Assembly: GCA_900318885.1 (NCBI GenBank)
Contig: ONMN01000033.1
Location: 1 to 38,956 of the forward strand
Origin: an uncultured Prevotellaceae bacterium
GTDB lineage: Bacteria > Bacteroidota > Bacteroidia > Bacteroidales > Bacteroidaceae
Reading direction: 5' to 3'
Length of the DNA stretch: 38,956 bases
Shown: positions 19,201-26,869 of the stretch, one piece after another
How the letters are laid out: each line of letters starts with the position of its first letter
How positions within the stretch are numbered: the stretch's first letter is position 1
Made by a program: the position numbers and the translations under genes
Notes under the pieces: model-generated
What the model was told of the DNA's origin: nothing
Database searches by the model: none
The model's input: the letters and a program-made list of their open reading frames with translations, nothing else

Positions 19201-19715
19201 AAACTACCATCAATTGCAGCCAGGTGATCCATATAATCTGAAGCTATGAGGTAAGTTGTACCGTTAGCAGCCATATATGCCTCGGGGGTAGCACATCCCT
19301 GAGGTACATCAGTATGTCCCTTATACACCTGCTGGATAAAGTAGTGCGTCCACTGAGGATCCTCATAACCAAGATTTCGATGAGTCTGGAAATATTTCTT
19401 AACCACAGCAATCTGTGCTGGAGTAAGGGGAGGAGGAACCTTCAAGCCACCATAAGCCTTGTTGGGGTCTGCCCACTCGTTAGCGTTAGCATTCTCAGAA
19501 CGCGTAAACGCACGGGTTGAAATGCCAGTGCCGAAACCCCAATCATGCTGTGGGTTTGGTGTACCATAGGTTTCTATGAAAACTTCATTAAATGCCTCTG
19601 CCTTGGCTTCAATCATAGAACCCGAGAATTCATCGCGCGAACAACTGGATGTTAAATAGGCCGTCGTGAGCAGAGCCAATAATCCTATTCCAAAAAACTT
19701 TTTCATTCCGCTCAT
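16263..19715 (-). CDS. Large LruC/DUF4842-type domain lipoprotein
   Basis: 1150 residues. The N-terminus MSGMKKFFGIGLLALLTTAYLTSSC is a lipoprotein signal with lipobox LTSSC. The ATG at 19706 (MKKFFG) is an alternative start; 19715 has the more A/T-rich upstream sequence. The first 400 residues contain NPQHDWGFG and a Tyr/Asn/His-rich segment of unknown fold. Around residue 420-435 the motif ERSDIDYNDVVFD matches the acidic D-x-DYND signature of LruC/DUF4842 domains of Bacteroidetes surface proteins. An Asn/Gly-rich linker at about 755-780 separates this from a C-terminal half with two or more beta-sandwich-like repeats (KIRVAGIGFEQGNDSWQVQIAVG compares with WYFQIGPSNSG). No type IX C-terminal sorting domain is recognised. 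It is probably surface-exposed and adhesive or binding; function is unknown. Confidence 0.7.
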   Translation of the reverse strand: MSGMKKFFGIGLLALLTTAYLTSSCSRDEFSGSMIEAKAEAFNEVFIETYGTPNPQHDWGFGTGISTRAFTRSENANANEWADPNKAYGGLKVPPPLTPAQIAVVKKYFQTHRNLGYEDPQWTHYFIQQVYKGHTDVPQGCATPEAYMAANGTTYLIASDYMDHLAAIDGSFVDHINNFNHGDCSENDHVLDNGGNANDGPFHTDKIMYMHNSTTKHFGYFNSNGSLCHTNYTGLVSYTTIMQAMGEEANCLNDGWNRSFMGFDFEQMVDDQCYATENNAVKNLTIWGNFIINGTMQTDYVYQYNNQPVKMLSDQMNRYCGDKRTVTDAQLYTDVYDANNNNAYVGKQLNTGVIDGLLADGYLPVDNKSLREWVKVGGCADGYFSDWIVTLTEAKRQDGGDIPTENAEIITVQEIVDGRIFCEDLGSSERSDIDYNDVVFDAFTYVTKTYKVPYTLDSNKNRVYDYNNKQFLGYTYNKTDINLLAAGGTIAISAAGENVNQKLGIDKSIMANTYVEGVSPNNSGYSNFNNGVSPVKFTVNNPSYVDLKNIPIVVKMGTEVTELQAIRGSVPQKFLAPVGTPWIPERVEIQNGFPRFSNWVSTIATPWGDLTPNNLYNLKFVSNFSINNWGGSIEKFWADMNLEYPALFVDGENQITITLGNGQSLQEGDQIAITGYRKNVDNAAGTLYIKCNGYVVAQTQDYNNISYDAKPNTFVFSVPSDMAGYSSFQLSRDLNGTQIYITGITVIGGLGAQRVGNNSSGNNSGNNGNNNRNTNDGGSDGDAPNFGTLTGTEVAVNTTALSSNSNLTVDAYDISNTPAATIYVYGTGEGSVYVNGVEATTVATRSAAGVVKSCTLTPKQMGLNGLSITGGNFTVYRLSYQATTLPSVSQPAGTVLFGGNGQSKNMANWGNNQFSVAGSSLSGLTDKTKIRVAGIGFEQGNDSWQVQIAVGNPWTVIGTQTHWTKGTDGAVTVEFELTQDQATALLSGGLIVQGINFILKYVTVENPSSTGGNKSATSTITLITNSIDNNGGIVTDQSTARGYVKRIVAGTTRLVGKVRINANRDNNESWYFQIGPSNSGAGIVDQVSNNSTSVWAKNDVMDINVLIDTALRNKLVDAVSNDYYFPAFMTFQGNNVTLTELKFTNCLAAE

Positions 19716-19764
19716 AAGATTTTAATTTTGTCTTGTTACGTAACTTAATTATCAATTGATGGTG

Positions 19765-19772
19765 CAAAAATA
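19765..19772 (-). promoter_or_regulatory. Probable -7 box of the large LruC lipoprotein gene
   Basis: The minus strand reads TATTTTTG at 19772-19765, fitting TAnnTTTG, 50 bp before the start at 19715. No TTG is seen at -33. Confidence 0.5.
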
Positions 19773-19852
19773 CAAAGAAATTCCCTAAGTAAATGCATTT
19801 TAGTGTTAAAATCTATAAAATTGCGAAAAATAATGGTCATTTGTCTATAATA

Positions 19853-19885
19853 TTTTGTAATTTTGAAGCCAAAATAGTAATTTTG
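19853..19885 (+). promoter_or_regulatory. Bacteroidetes promoter for the smaller LruC lipoprotein gene
   Basis: TTTTG at 19853-19857 and TAATTTTG at 19878-19885 are spaced by 20 bp. A second identical -7 box, TAATTTTG, lies exactly 20 bp upstream at 19858-19865 without a good -33. The start codon is at 19921, giving a leader of about 30 nt. Confidence 0.7.
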
Positions 19886-19920
19886 GGACCAAATTAAGAC
19901 ACTTTTTTGAATTAAGCAAG

Positions 19921-21216
19921 ATGAAAATGACCCACTCATTGATAAAGACGGCCTTGGGGGCAATGGTGCTTCTGAGCGCAATGGCTTGTACTACAAACTA
20001 TTATGACGAGGAGAAGTATAATGAATACATCAAATACAATTCTCCAGTAGACAGCGTAGACCAATATCACCAGTGGAGACTGACGGAAGAGCGCTCGTAC
20101 AAGATTACAGCCAACGTCATTCAAGATGTTGAGAAGGTGATGCTGCTGACTGCCAACCCGCTGTCCAGCACGAATGCCGAAGTGATGAACGAAAGTGTGA
20201 TTGCCAAAGGGGAGTCGAAATGGATGATGGTCAGTGTGCCAATGATACAGTCTACACTCTATGTGGCACTCGTCGATAAGGATGGCATCTACTACGTAAA
20301 GTCCTTCCCTGTAACACAGACGGAGGTTAACTTTTCCGGTGGTATCAATACAGGAACTCCGATTGGAACCCTGAAACCACAGACCTATTCCTATATTTAC
20401 GAAAAGGACTTTCCGTTGGTTGGTGATTACGACTACAACGATCTCGTATTCCGTATCGGTGTGGAGCATACAACACCCAAGCAAGTGGTGGTTCACGTAA
20501 CGCTGTCGGCTGTGGGCTGCGACGTTCAGCTTGCCGGATATTTCAGGGTGATGGGTTGCAAATTTGACGATATTGATAGCGTCACGACTGCCAATGGCAA
20601 GACGTTTAACGACAATTTGCCAGCGGGTTCGAAGAATCTGGTACACAACTACGACCTGTTGATTTGTAGTACGAAGAATCAACCCGTCATCACGGTGTGT
20701 GCCGATGCTCACTGGGCAATGGACCCCTATCAGTCCATCATGGAAAACACGGGTGCGATAGCCTTGCGCAAATACTATAATACGTCTTTGGACGCTAGCC
20801 CAGAGTATGAATCGAGAAATTCCGTCAGCCAGAGTTATATTATCTATTTCAAAGACTCTACGATAGCTGAAAACATAACGCTCGAGGAAATCGACCCGTT
20901 TATCGTCAAAAACTACAACAGCGGCGTATATGAAGTCCATCTCGACGAGTTGAAAGCCTCTCAGGTGTTGTATAACTATCAGGTAGAGTTCAAAATCAAA
21001 GACCTGCCTTGGGCATTGCTGATACCATCTAATGACTTCAAATATCCGCTAGAGGGTGTACAGATCGGTTTCTACAAACGCACGGATACCGGTGTGGTAT
21101 TCAGTGATGGAGCATATAAAACCACAGGCCACGCGTTTGGCGCATGGGTGGAAAACCACAAGGCAGCTCTTGACTGGTACAACTACCCTGACGAAAGTCA
21201 AGTCTGGATATTCTAA
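19921..21216 (+). CDS. LruC/DUF4842-type domain lipoprotein
   Basis: 431 residues. A signal peptide (IKTALGAMVLLSA) ends in lipobox SAMAC, followed by TTNYYDEEKYNEY, so the mature protein is a lipid-anchored, probably surface protein. Residues about 160-178 read EKDFPLVGDYDYNDLVFRI, the acidic DYDYND signature of LruC/DUF4842 domains. The rest is beta-rich and continues to PDESQVWIF. It is divergent from the 1150-residue LruC protein and shares the 205-bp promoter region with it, so the two may be co-regulated or form a pair. It converges with the GH78 gene with only 11 bp between, and no terminator is visible there. Ligand and role are unknown. Confidence 0.75.
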   Translation: MKMTHSLIKTALGAMVLLSAMACTTNYYDEEKYNEYIKYNSPVDSVDQYHQWRLTEERSYKITANVIQDVEKVMLLTANPLSSTNAEVMNESVIAKGESKWMMVSVPMIQSTLYVALVDKDGIYYVKSFPVTQTEVNFSGGINTGTPIGTLKPQTYSYIYEKDFPLVGDYDYNDLVFRIGVEHTTPKQVVVHVTLSAVGCDVQLAGYFRVMGCKFDDIDSVTTANGKTFNDNLPAGSKNLVHNYDLLICSTKNQPVITVCADAHWAMDPYQSIMENTGAIALRKYYNTSLDASPEYESRNSVSQSYIIYFKDSTIAENITLEEIDPFIVKNYNSGVYEVHLDELKASQVLYNYQVEFKIKDLPWALLIPSNDFKYPLEGVQIGFYKRTDTGVVFSDGAYKTTGHAFGAWVENHKAALDWYNYPDESQVWIF

Positions 21217-21227
21217 CAGCTTTTATT

Positions 21228-24200
21228 CTAACGTAGCTGCCTCAAGTCTATTTGCTTGTAAGCAACACGCTGTCGTCGCCATGTGTAGATACAGTGTAGT
21301 GTGCCGTCACGACCTTGGATGATGGCAGGATAACTGTATTGGTCGATGGGCGAGTCCTCCAGCGTCAGTACGTGGCGCCAATGCATGCCGTCATCACTAA
21401 GTGCTATAGAACAGGGTGTTCGCACACCTTTCTTGGTCAGGGGTAACGTCTCGAAATTATTGTAGATGAGCGCGTGGCGACCGTCTTTTAGCGTCACAGC
21501 ATCTGTTCCGCTCTGGTTGTTCTCTACTTCTGTGAGGATCACAGGCGTCCAAGTTTCACCATTGTCTGATGAGAACGAGGTGGCAAGACGGGCATTATGT
21601 GTACGCATCAAGACTTGCAGACGACCATCCTTTAATTTTAATATCGAGGGCTGGATGCAGTCGATAGGATGACGCTCATTGTCATCCGTCTTAATGGCTT
21701 CCGTCGATTCCACAGGGATGTATTTCCAATTCAGTTCACTGACAGGTTTGTCCGTTTTCCAAAGCCCATCACTCAAGTCGAGAATCTCCATGTGGAAGCG
21801 CCAACCGTTATCCTCAGTAGACGAAGGACACAGCAGACGATTGCCAATCAGTTCAGGTTTGTTCTTGATGGGTCCGAGGAAAGCACGACCTTCTGAGTCG
21901 TAGCCTAAAGGCTCCTTATCGCTCCACGTCTTTCCTCCATCCTTCGACTTCGCCAACCAACCAGTCCAATCACCTACGCTACTGCCTATTTTGAAGAAGA
22001 GCCATAGTTCACCATTGGGCATTTCGAACAGCACAGGATTCCAGCACGACTTGCGCTTCAGTGTCGTGGGAACATTCTGTAGGCGAGTCGTCTTAGTAAT
22101 GTAGTCGTAGGTATCCTCGTCGCGTGTGCCTTTTTTTGCGGCCAAACCGCAAAGCACACGACGAATTGGTCCCGCCGTTGCCGGTGTCGTGTCGTCCTTC
22201 ATTCCAGAAAGACCGGCAAATCTGGCGCGTGCGTCGTTAAGGTCCAGCACACCATCAGCAGCAAGAATAGGAGTACTCCACTTGTTGGAGCCTTTCTTCT
22301 TGATATTTACATAGATGCATACATCTGGATCTTTCTCGTGTGTGCCACCGAAGTATGCAGCCACTAAGTCACCTTTCTTCGTTTCCACAATGGTTGAGGC
22401 ATGAGCCTCTGGGAAGAATGTTCGCTCGTAGAGGAACTCATCCTTCATGATAGCTGGATGCGAAGTTGGAATATCGCAGCTAAAGTCGTAAACACCAGAA
22501 CCTATTTCTTTTGTCGTACCATCAGGCAGATAGACAGTGGCTGTTGTGTTGCAGGGAATTACCACGTGCCAATCAAGGTGCTGCAGGTTTTTCTTCCAGT
22601 GACTTGTAATGCTTCCATAGGGTGAGTCAAAGCTTACATTCGCCCATTCGCAGTCTTGGATGTCGAAGGCAGGCTTCAGTACAATATGTTTGTAAGCATC
22701 TGTGCTTCGTATTCCTCCTAAATATTGGTAACACCATGTGAGCAGGTCGCCTAACAACATCACGTGGTTGCCGCTGTTCATCTTTGGATTGGCCTTGTCG
22801 CCATTCCATAATTCCCAAATGGTTGTCGCCCCCTGCTCCGTCATATAACCCCACGACGGATAGGTACGCTGTGTGGCCAAGAGATAGGCTACGTCGCTGA
22901 AACCATTATCGCTCAGACCTCTGAGGAGCCAAGAGATGCCAATGACACCACACGACACGTGGCCTTTGTTTTGAACACAGATGTTTTCCACAATCTGCTT
23001 TACCACATCTTCCTTACAGTCATCAGGTACAATACCCAGCGCCAACGGCAGCACATTCGCCGTCACCGTATTATTACCATAATATATAGAGTCAGGATAA
23101 AGCACGTGACCAGGACGAGGACTGGTGCCTCGCTTGATGGTCAGAAACTGCTTGTTGAAAGCCTCCGTCATCTGTTCACGGATAGGTTGCCACAGTTCCT
23201 TCTCGCAACCCCACTGCTCCATCAGTTGCAGTGTACGGATGATATATGCTGTAGAGATGAGCGTTACATCCGTCTGTCGCGCAGGATCTTGCGAGTGGAT
23301 GAGTTCCAGCTTTTCAGGAGGTACACACCAGTCGGCATACTTTCCGCAATGGATGATACCGTCCTTGGAGTATTCCTCAATGATATGTTGCACCCATTTC
23401 TTGATGGCTGGATAGCTTTTATCGATGGCCTCGCGGTTACCGTATTGTCGCCAAAGCATATCACAACCAAAAGGCAAGGCCGCTGCCCACGCCACATCGT
23501 CGCTGTAGTAGTTCCAGAATGCTGGCGCTACGTCAGGGACACATCCGTCTGTGCGCTGGGCCTCACAAATGTCACGCATCCATTTTGTATAGAGACGCTC
23601 GTTGTCAAATAAGAACGACTCACCCAACGAACCCATCGTCCTATCACCCAGCCAAGGCTGACGCTCGTCACGTTGCGGACAGTCGACAGGCATTCCCTTA
23701 TAGTTGTCCAAAACACCCCACCAGGCATTCTTCATCACTTTATTCAAGATAGTATCAGAGCATTCAAAATGGCCCGTAGTTGCCATCTCGTCAGCCACTA
23801 CTTCTGCGATGAAATCGTCTTTTTTTGCATTTTTCAGTCCAATAACCTCAGCATACTTAAAACCATGATAAACGAATGTCGGAGTCCACCAACGGCCGTC
23901 TGCTCCTTCCTCGCCGCTGCAGACATAAATGTCTGTCGAGCGGGCATTGCGGAAATTGTCGCGGTAGAGCGTGCCGTCGGCGTTTAACTTTTCGGCATAA
24001 ACGATACGGATGGTGTCGCCCTTCTGTCCTCGAACACGAATCTTCAGCCATCCTGCAATATTTTGATCGATTTCAACGAGATTTCCTTTTATGGATGCTG
24101 GTCGTATTTGTTGTAACACCTTCATGCCTGGCGTCATCTGAGCCCGAAGATAAGCCTGAGGAATATCCGTACGTTCAGCCTTCAACCATTTCGAATCGTC

Positions 24201-25124
24201 ATAGCCTACCTTACTCCAGCCCATCATCTCCATGCGGGCATCATATTCCTCTCCGTCGTATTCGTTATTGGCGCGGATAGGTCCCTCAGCAGTAATCTTC
24301 CAGCCCTTGTCATCGGTCTGCAAGCGCTGGATGCTGCCGTCCGTATATTCGACAACGACATTGATGCGGCATTTCGGATAGCCAAAAGTATGAATCTTAT
24401 ACGGCTTATGCTGTTGCATAGGGAAATAACGGCCGTTGCCAAGGACAATGCCGAGGCAGATGTCAGATGTATGATGTAAGATGTAAGATGTCACGTCATA
24501 TGTATTGTAATAGATGGTCTTCCGATAGTCGCTGGGCACAGGCGTCAGCACTTTGTCGCCCATACGCTGACCATTGACGTAAAACTCGTGCAATCCGATG
24601 CCAGCGACATATGCCGTTGCTCGCTTTATTGCTTTGTCCTTCAACTGAAACTCCTTGCGCAGATAGCGTGCAGCCATGCGTGTGTGCATACCTCTTTCTT
24701 CACAAGGCAACAGTTGTTCCAAACCTATCCAATAGCCGCTCCATTTACCCTCGTCCAACAGTCCGACACTAAAACACTCGTCGCTGCTCCAGTCGGACTC
24801 ACCAACAGTGGTCCAAACCTTAACCTTCCACGTGCAAGCTGTATTGCTCTTTAACTGAGAACCGCCATAGCGCACCCACAGCTGTTGGTCGCTCTCCACA
24901 CGCCCAGAGTTCCACAACTCGCCCTGATCGCCGCTGACAACTATCTGATAAGCCGTTTGGCACACATTTTTTTTATCGCTGGTAATCTGCCACGAGAAAC
25001 GTGGCTCATTGGTGTCAATACCCAGCGGTTTGTCCAAGTTCTCAACGCGCAAGTTCGTCACTTCCACTTTGGCAAAAGCCAACAAGGGCAGCAGAGCAAA
25101 CAAAATAATAAGAAATCTTTTCAT
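21228..25124 (-). CDS. GH78 alpha-L-rhamnosidase fused to Asp-box (sialidase-like) beta-propeller
   Basis: 1298 residues with a signal peptide (MKRFLIILFALLPLLAFA); an in-frame ATG 27 bp upstream is less likely. Residues 20 to about 925 form an alpha-L-rhamnosidase. An N-terminal beta-domain (VTNLRVENLDKPLGID, PRFSWQI) is followed by the family catalytic region with PVDCPQRDERQPWLGD near residue 485, which carries the general acid. ATTIWELWNGD near residue 770 supplies the second catalytic Glu. From about 930 (DEFLYERTFFPEAHASTIVE) to the end there is a sialidase-like propeller of the COG4692 type with three Asp-boxes: SKDGGKTW near 1060, SSDNGETW near 1184 and SDDGMHW near 1240. The propeller could be a rhamnose-glucuronate-cleaving enzyme or another exo-acting one; sialidase activity is not implied. 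An in-frame heptamer array lies at about residues 210-222. The gene is 60 bp downstream of the GH140 gene, likely the same operon. Confidence 0.85.
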   Translation of the reverse strand: MKRFLIILFALLPLLAFAKVEVTNLRVENLDKPLGIDTNEPRFSWQITSDKKNVCQTAYQIVVSGDQGELWNSGRVESDQQLWVRYGGSQLKSNTACTWKVKVWTTVGESDWSSDECFSVGLLDEGKWSGYWIGLEQLLPCEERGMHTRMAARYLRKEFQLKDKAIKRATAYVAGIGLHEFYVNGQRMGDKVLTPVPSDYRKTIYYNTYDVTSYILHHTSDICLGIVLGNGRYFPMQQHKPYKIHTFGYPKCRINVVVEYTDGSIQRLQTDDKGWKITAEGPIRANNEYDGEEYDARMEMMGWSKVGYDDSKWLKAERTDIPQAYLRAQMTPGMKVLQQIRPASIKGNLVEIDQNIAGWLKIRVRGQKGDTIRIVYAEKLNADGTLYRDNFRNARSTDIYVCSGEEGADGRWWTPTFVYHGFKYAEVIGLKNAKKDDFIAEVVADEMATTGHFECSDTILNKVMKNAWWGVLDNYKGMPVDCPQRDERQPWLGDRTMGSLGESFLFDNERLYTKWMRDICEAQRTDGCVPDVAPAFWNYYSDDVAWAAALPFGCDMLWRQYGNREAIDKSYPAIKKWVQHIIEEYSKDGIIHCGKYADWCVPPEKLELIHSQDPARQTDVTLISTAYIIRTLQLMEQWGCEKELWQPIREQMTEAFNKQFLTIKRGTSPRPGHVLYPDSIYYGNNTVTANVLPLALGIVPDDCKEDVVKQIVENICVQNKGHVSCGVIGISWLLRGLSDNGFSDVAYLLATQRTYPSWGYMTEQGATTIWELWNGDKANPKMNSGNHVMLLGDLLTWCYQYLGGIRSTDAYKHIVLKPAFDIQDCEWANVSFDSPYGSITSHWKKNLQHLDWHVVIPCNTTATVYLPDGTTKEIGSGVYDFSCDIPTSHPAIMKDEFLYERTFFPEAHASTIVETKKGDLVAAYFGGTHEKDPDVCIYVNIKKKGSNKWSTPILAADGVLDLNDARARFAGLSGMKDDTTPATAGPIRRVLCGLAAKKGTRDEDTYDYITKTTRLQNVPTTLKRKSCWNPVLFEMPNGELWLFFKIGSSVGDWTGWLAKSKDGGKTWSDKEPLGYDSEGRAFLGPIKNKPELIGNRLLCPSSTEDNGWRFHMEILDLSDGLWKTDKPVSELNWKYIPVESTEAIKTDDNERHPIDCIQPSILKLKDGRLQVLMRTHNARLATSFSSDNGETWTPVILTEVENNQSGTDAVTLKDGRHALIYNNFETLPLTKKGVRTPCSIALSDDGMHWRHVLTLEDSPIDQYSYPAIIQGRDGTLHCIYTWRRQRVAYKQIDLRQLR
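24459..24493 (-). repeat. Five heptamers (GATGTNN) in frame inside the rhamnosidase gene
   Basis: On the plus strand five consecutive units GATGTCA, GATGTAT, GATGTAA, GATGTAA and GATGTCA make 35 bp within the GH78 coding sequence. They encode TSYILHHTSDI, placed between the conserved YYNTYDV and LGIVLGNGRYF segments, where relatives have a short LL-x-x-G-x-N turn. The reading frame stays open. Confidence 0.85.
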
Positions 25125-25184
25125 ACGTATAATCTGTGATTGCAACGCCACACTTTGTACCTTTAGGTCAAAGAAATCCGTAGT

Positions 25185-26645
25185 TCATTCATTCAGGTCA
25201 CGTTCTTTTGCCTTGTAACCATCAGGCGACAATTCCGTCTGATCTTTCTTCAGATAGTCTTTGGTGCTGTCAATGGCGATAAGTACACCATCCTCCACAC
25301 GAGCTGACTGTGGATGATAGCGAAAGGTGAGCACCTTGTTGTCGAATTCGCCCAGATACTTCAACTGGCCTGTCGCAGATGTCATCCACCAAACATTTTT
25401 CTTCTCGCCACTGATTTTTGTCAGGTCGAGCTTCATGTTGTTATTATTGTAATTGTAAACGAGCAGATAGTCGTTGCCGCGCGTTGCAATCAGACGATTG
25501 TATTTCTCACCATTCTCCAAAATAACACTTTGATCTGGAACACGCTCAAAATAGGGGAACGACAGGATGAGCCGCTTCAGATATTGCATCTGGTTGTAGC
25601 CAGGATCTTTCAGCCCCTGATACCACGCCTTCACGTCACCAGCATCACCATAACTCGTGGGATAACCAGGCTTCAACATCTGCATGATGGCATTATGACC
25701 ATAGGTATGACCGCAACTTCCCGCGAACATGCTCCAATAGGCGTAGCGGCGCACGTCGTAATCCTTCCAACGCGGCTCGTTAGCGTCGTGCAGTCCCATA
25801 GGGATGTCCTCATACGAAGGCTCAGCGTCCAATACCGGCTTGATGGGGTTGTACTTCCACGTGGAGTCGACATACATCCAGTTATCCTCCTCCGTATTGT
25901 CAGGAATAGGATAGTCGGCATTGCCCATGCGCTGTCCGTAGCGGCGATGTCCGCTCTGGAAAGTATGGAAGTCAATCCATGAGGCTTTTGACCACCATTT
26001 GGCAGAAGTGTAACGTCCACGAGGATGATAGGTCATGAGGTGGTTCTTATCTATTGACTTGATGGTTGTTGCCAATGCCTCCCAAACCTCAGGCTTGATG
26101 TCACCTTGGATGTCGCCACCCATAAACCAGATGATGTTCTTCTTGTTCTTATAGCGATTGGCGAGGAACGTGCCATACTTCTTAGCATCCTCCACACTCA
26201 GTTTGCCGTCCTTCACCAATCCACCCCAGATACACACCATACCGATATAGATACCGTGCTGGGCAGCCATATCTACAATATAATCCATGTGGTCCCAATA
26301 GCCATAAATGCCTTTCTGGTTAATATCTTTGAAATTCCAACCATCAATGTTTGACATCTGACCATAGATATTGTAAGCAGGAACGCCATCAATCGTTTGT
26401 ACTTGCACAACGTTATATCCTGCTTTGGCACACGATTGCAAATACCATTCCGCCTCGGCCCTGTCGAGTCGTTCTGGTAATAGCCAACCCGTTTCTCCTA
26501 ACCAGAAGAAAGGCTGCCCGTTTTCAAACTGCAGATAACGCTGGTTATCCGATACCTTTAACTTGCCATTGTCCCATGGCTTGTTTGCTGCCTGTGCCGA
26601 AAGTATCGACAACATCAGGCAAAGCATCATCAGTATTCTTTTCAT
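25185..26645 (-). CDS. GH140-type glycosidase (apiosidase-like, DUF4038)
   Basis: 486 residues. Signal peptide MKRILMMLCLMLSILSAQA, then the DUF4038 TIM barrel: QRYLQFENGQPFFWLGETGW, YNVVQVQTIDG, DYIVDMAAQHGIYIGMV and the IIWFMGGDIQGD strand. Asp178 of that strand and Glu275 in PVLDAEPSYED are the likely catalytic pair, 97 residues apart, in the positions expected for characterised GH140 members that release apiose-containing chains from rhamnogalacturonan II. A C-terminal beta-sandwich with a putative collagen-binding-like domain (DYLLVYNYNNNNMKLDL, WWMTSATGQ, LTFRYHPQ) follows. It is first in a leftward operon with the GH78 gene. Substrate is inferred from family. Confidence 0.82.
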   Translation of the reverse strand: MKRILMMLCLMLSILSAQAANKPWDNGKLKVSDNQRYLQFENGQPFFWLGETGWLLPERLDRAEAEWYLQSCAKAGYNVVQVQTIDGVPAYNIYGQMSNIDGWNFKDINQKGIYGYWDHMDYIVDMAAQHGIYIGMVCIWGGLVKDGKLSVEDAKKYGTFLANRYKNKKNIIWFMGGDIQGDIKPEVWEALATTIKSIDKNHLMTYHPRGRYTSAKWWSKASWIDFHTFQSGHRRYGQRMGNADYPIPDNTEEDNWMYVDSTWKYNPIKPVLDAEPSYEDIPMGLHDANEPRWKDYDVRRYAYWSMFAGSCGHTYGHNAIMQMLKPGYPTSYGDAGDVKAWYQGLKDPGYNQMQYLKRLILSFPYFERVPDQSVILENGEKYNRLIATRGNDYLLVYNYNNNNMKLDLTKISGEKKNVWWMTSATGQLKYLGEFDNKVLTFRYHPQSARVEDGVLIAIDSTKDYLKKDQTELSPDGYKAKERDLNE

Positions 26646-26712
26646 ACGCTTTTTTGTTCTTTATTTAAAAGACTGACAAAGGCCGTTTTTGTCGTCATCC
26701 TAAAGGATGGGA

Positions 26713-26741
26713 GAAAATGTTAAGCAAGCGAAAATGTTAAG
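26713..26741. repeat. Two 12-bp direct repeats (GAAAATGTTAAG) upstream of topA
   Basis: GAAAATGTTAAG occurs at 26713-26724 and 26730-26741, 17 bp apart, about 50 bp upstream of the topA -7 box and between the divergent GH140 and topA genes. It could be a regulatory site or chance. Confidence 0.5.
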
Positions 26742-26789
26742 AAATCTAAAAATCTTCTATATAAATAAGGTGTAACCAAAACTTTTCTC

Positions 26790-26797
26790 TACTTTTG
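26790..26797 (+). promoter_or_regulatory. Probable -7 box of the topA operon (TACTTTTG)
   Basis: TACTTTTG matches TAnnTTTG 72 bp upstream of the topA start. A -33 TTG is not obvious. It is the only good promoter candidate before the topA-aroK-speA run. Confidence 0.55.
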
Positions 26798-26869
26798 CAG
26801 CCCGAAAGTCGACGTCAGTCAACTTTTCAATCAAAGAAAGTCGAGAAGAAATAAAATAAAGACAAGTAT

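Noticed and set aside
19936-20940. 334-codon open frame opposite the smaller LruC lipoprotein gene
   Set aside because: The plus-strand gene has a promoter, lipobox and domain motif; the minus frame has none.
21228-25124. Calling the propeller half a sialidase
   Set aside because: Asp-boxes only show the propeller fold; I cannot identify the Arg triad and Tyr/Glu set of true sialidases, and the context is pectin, not sialic acid.
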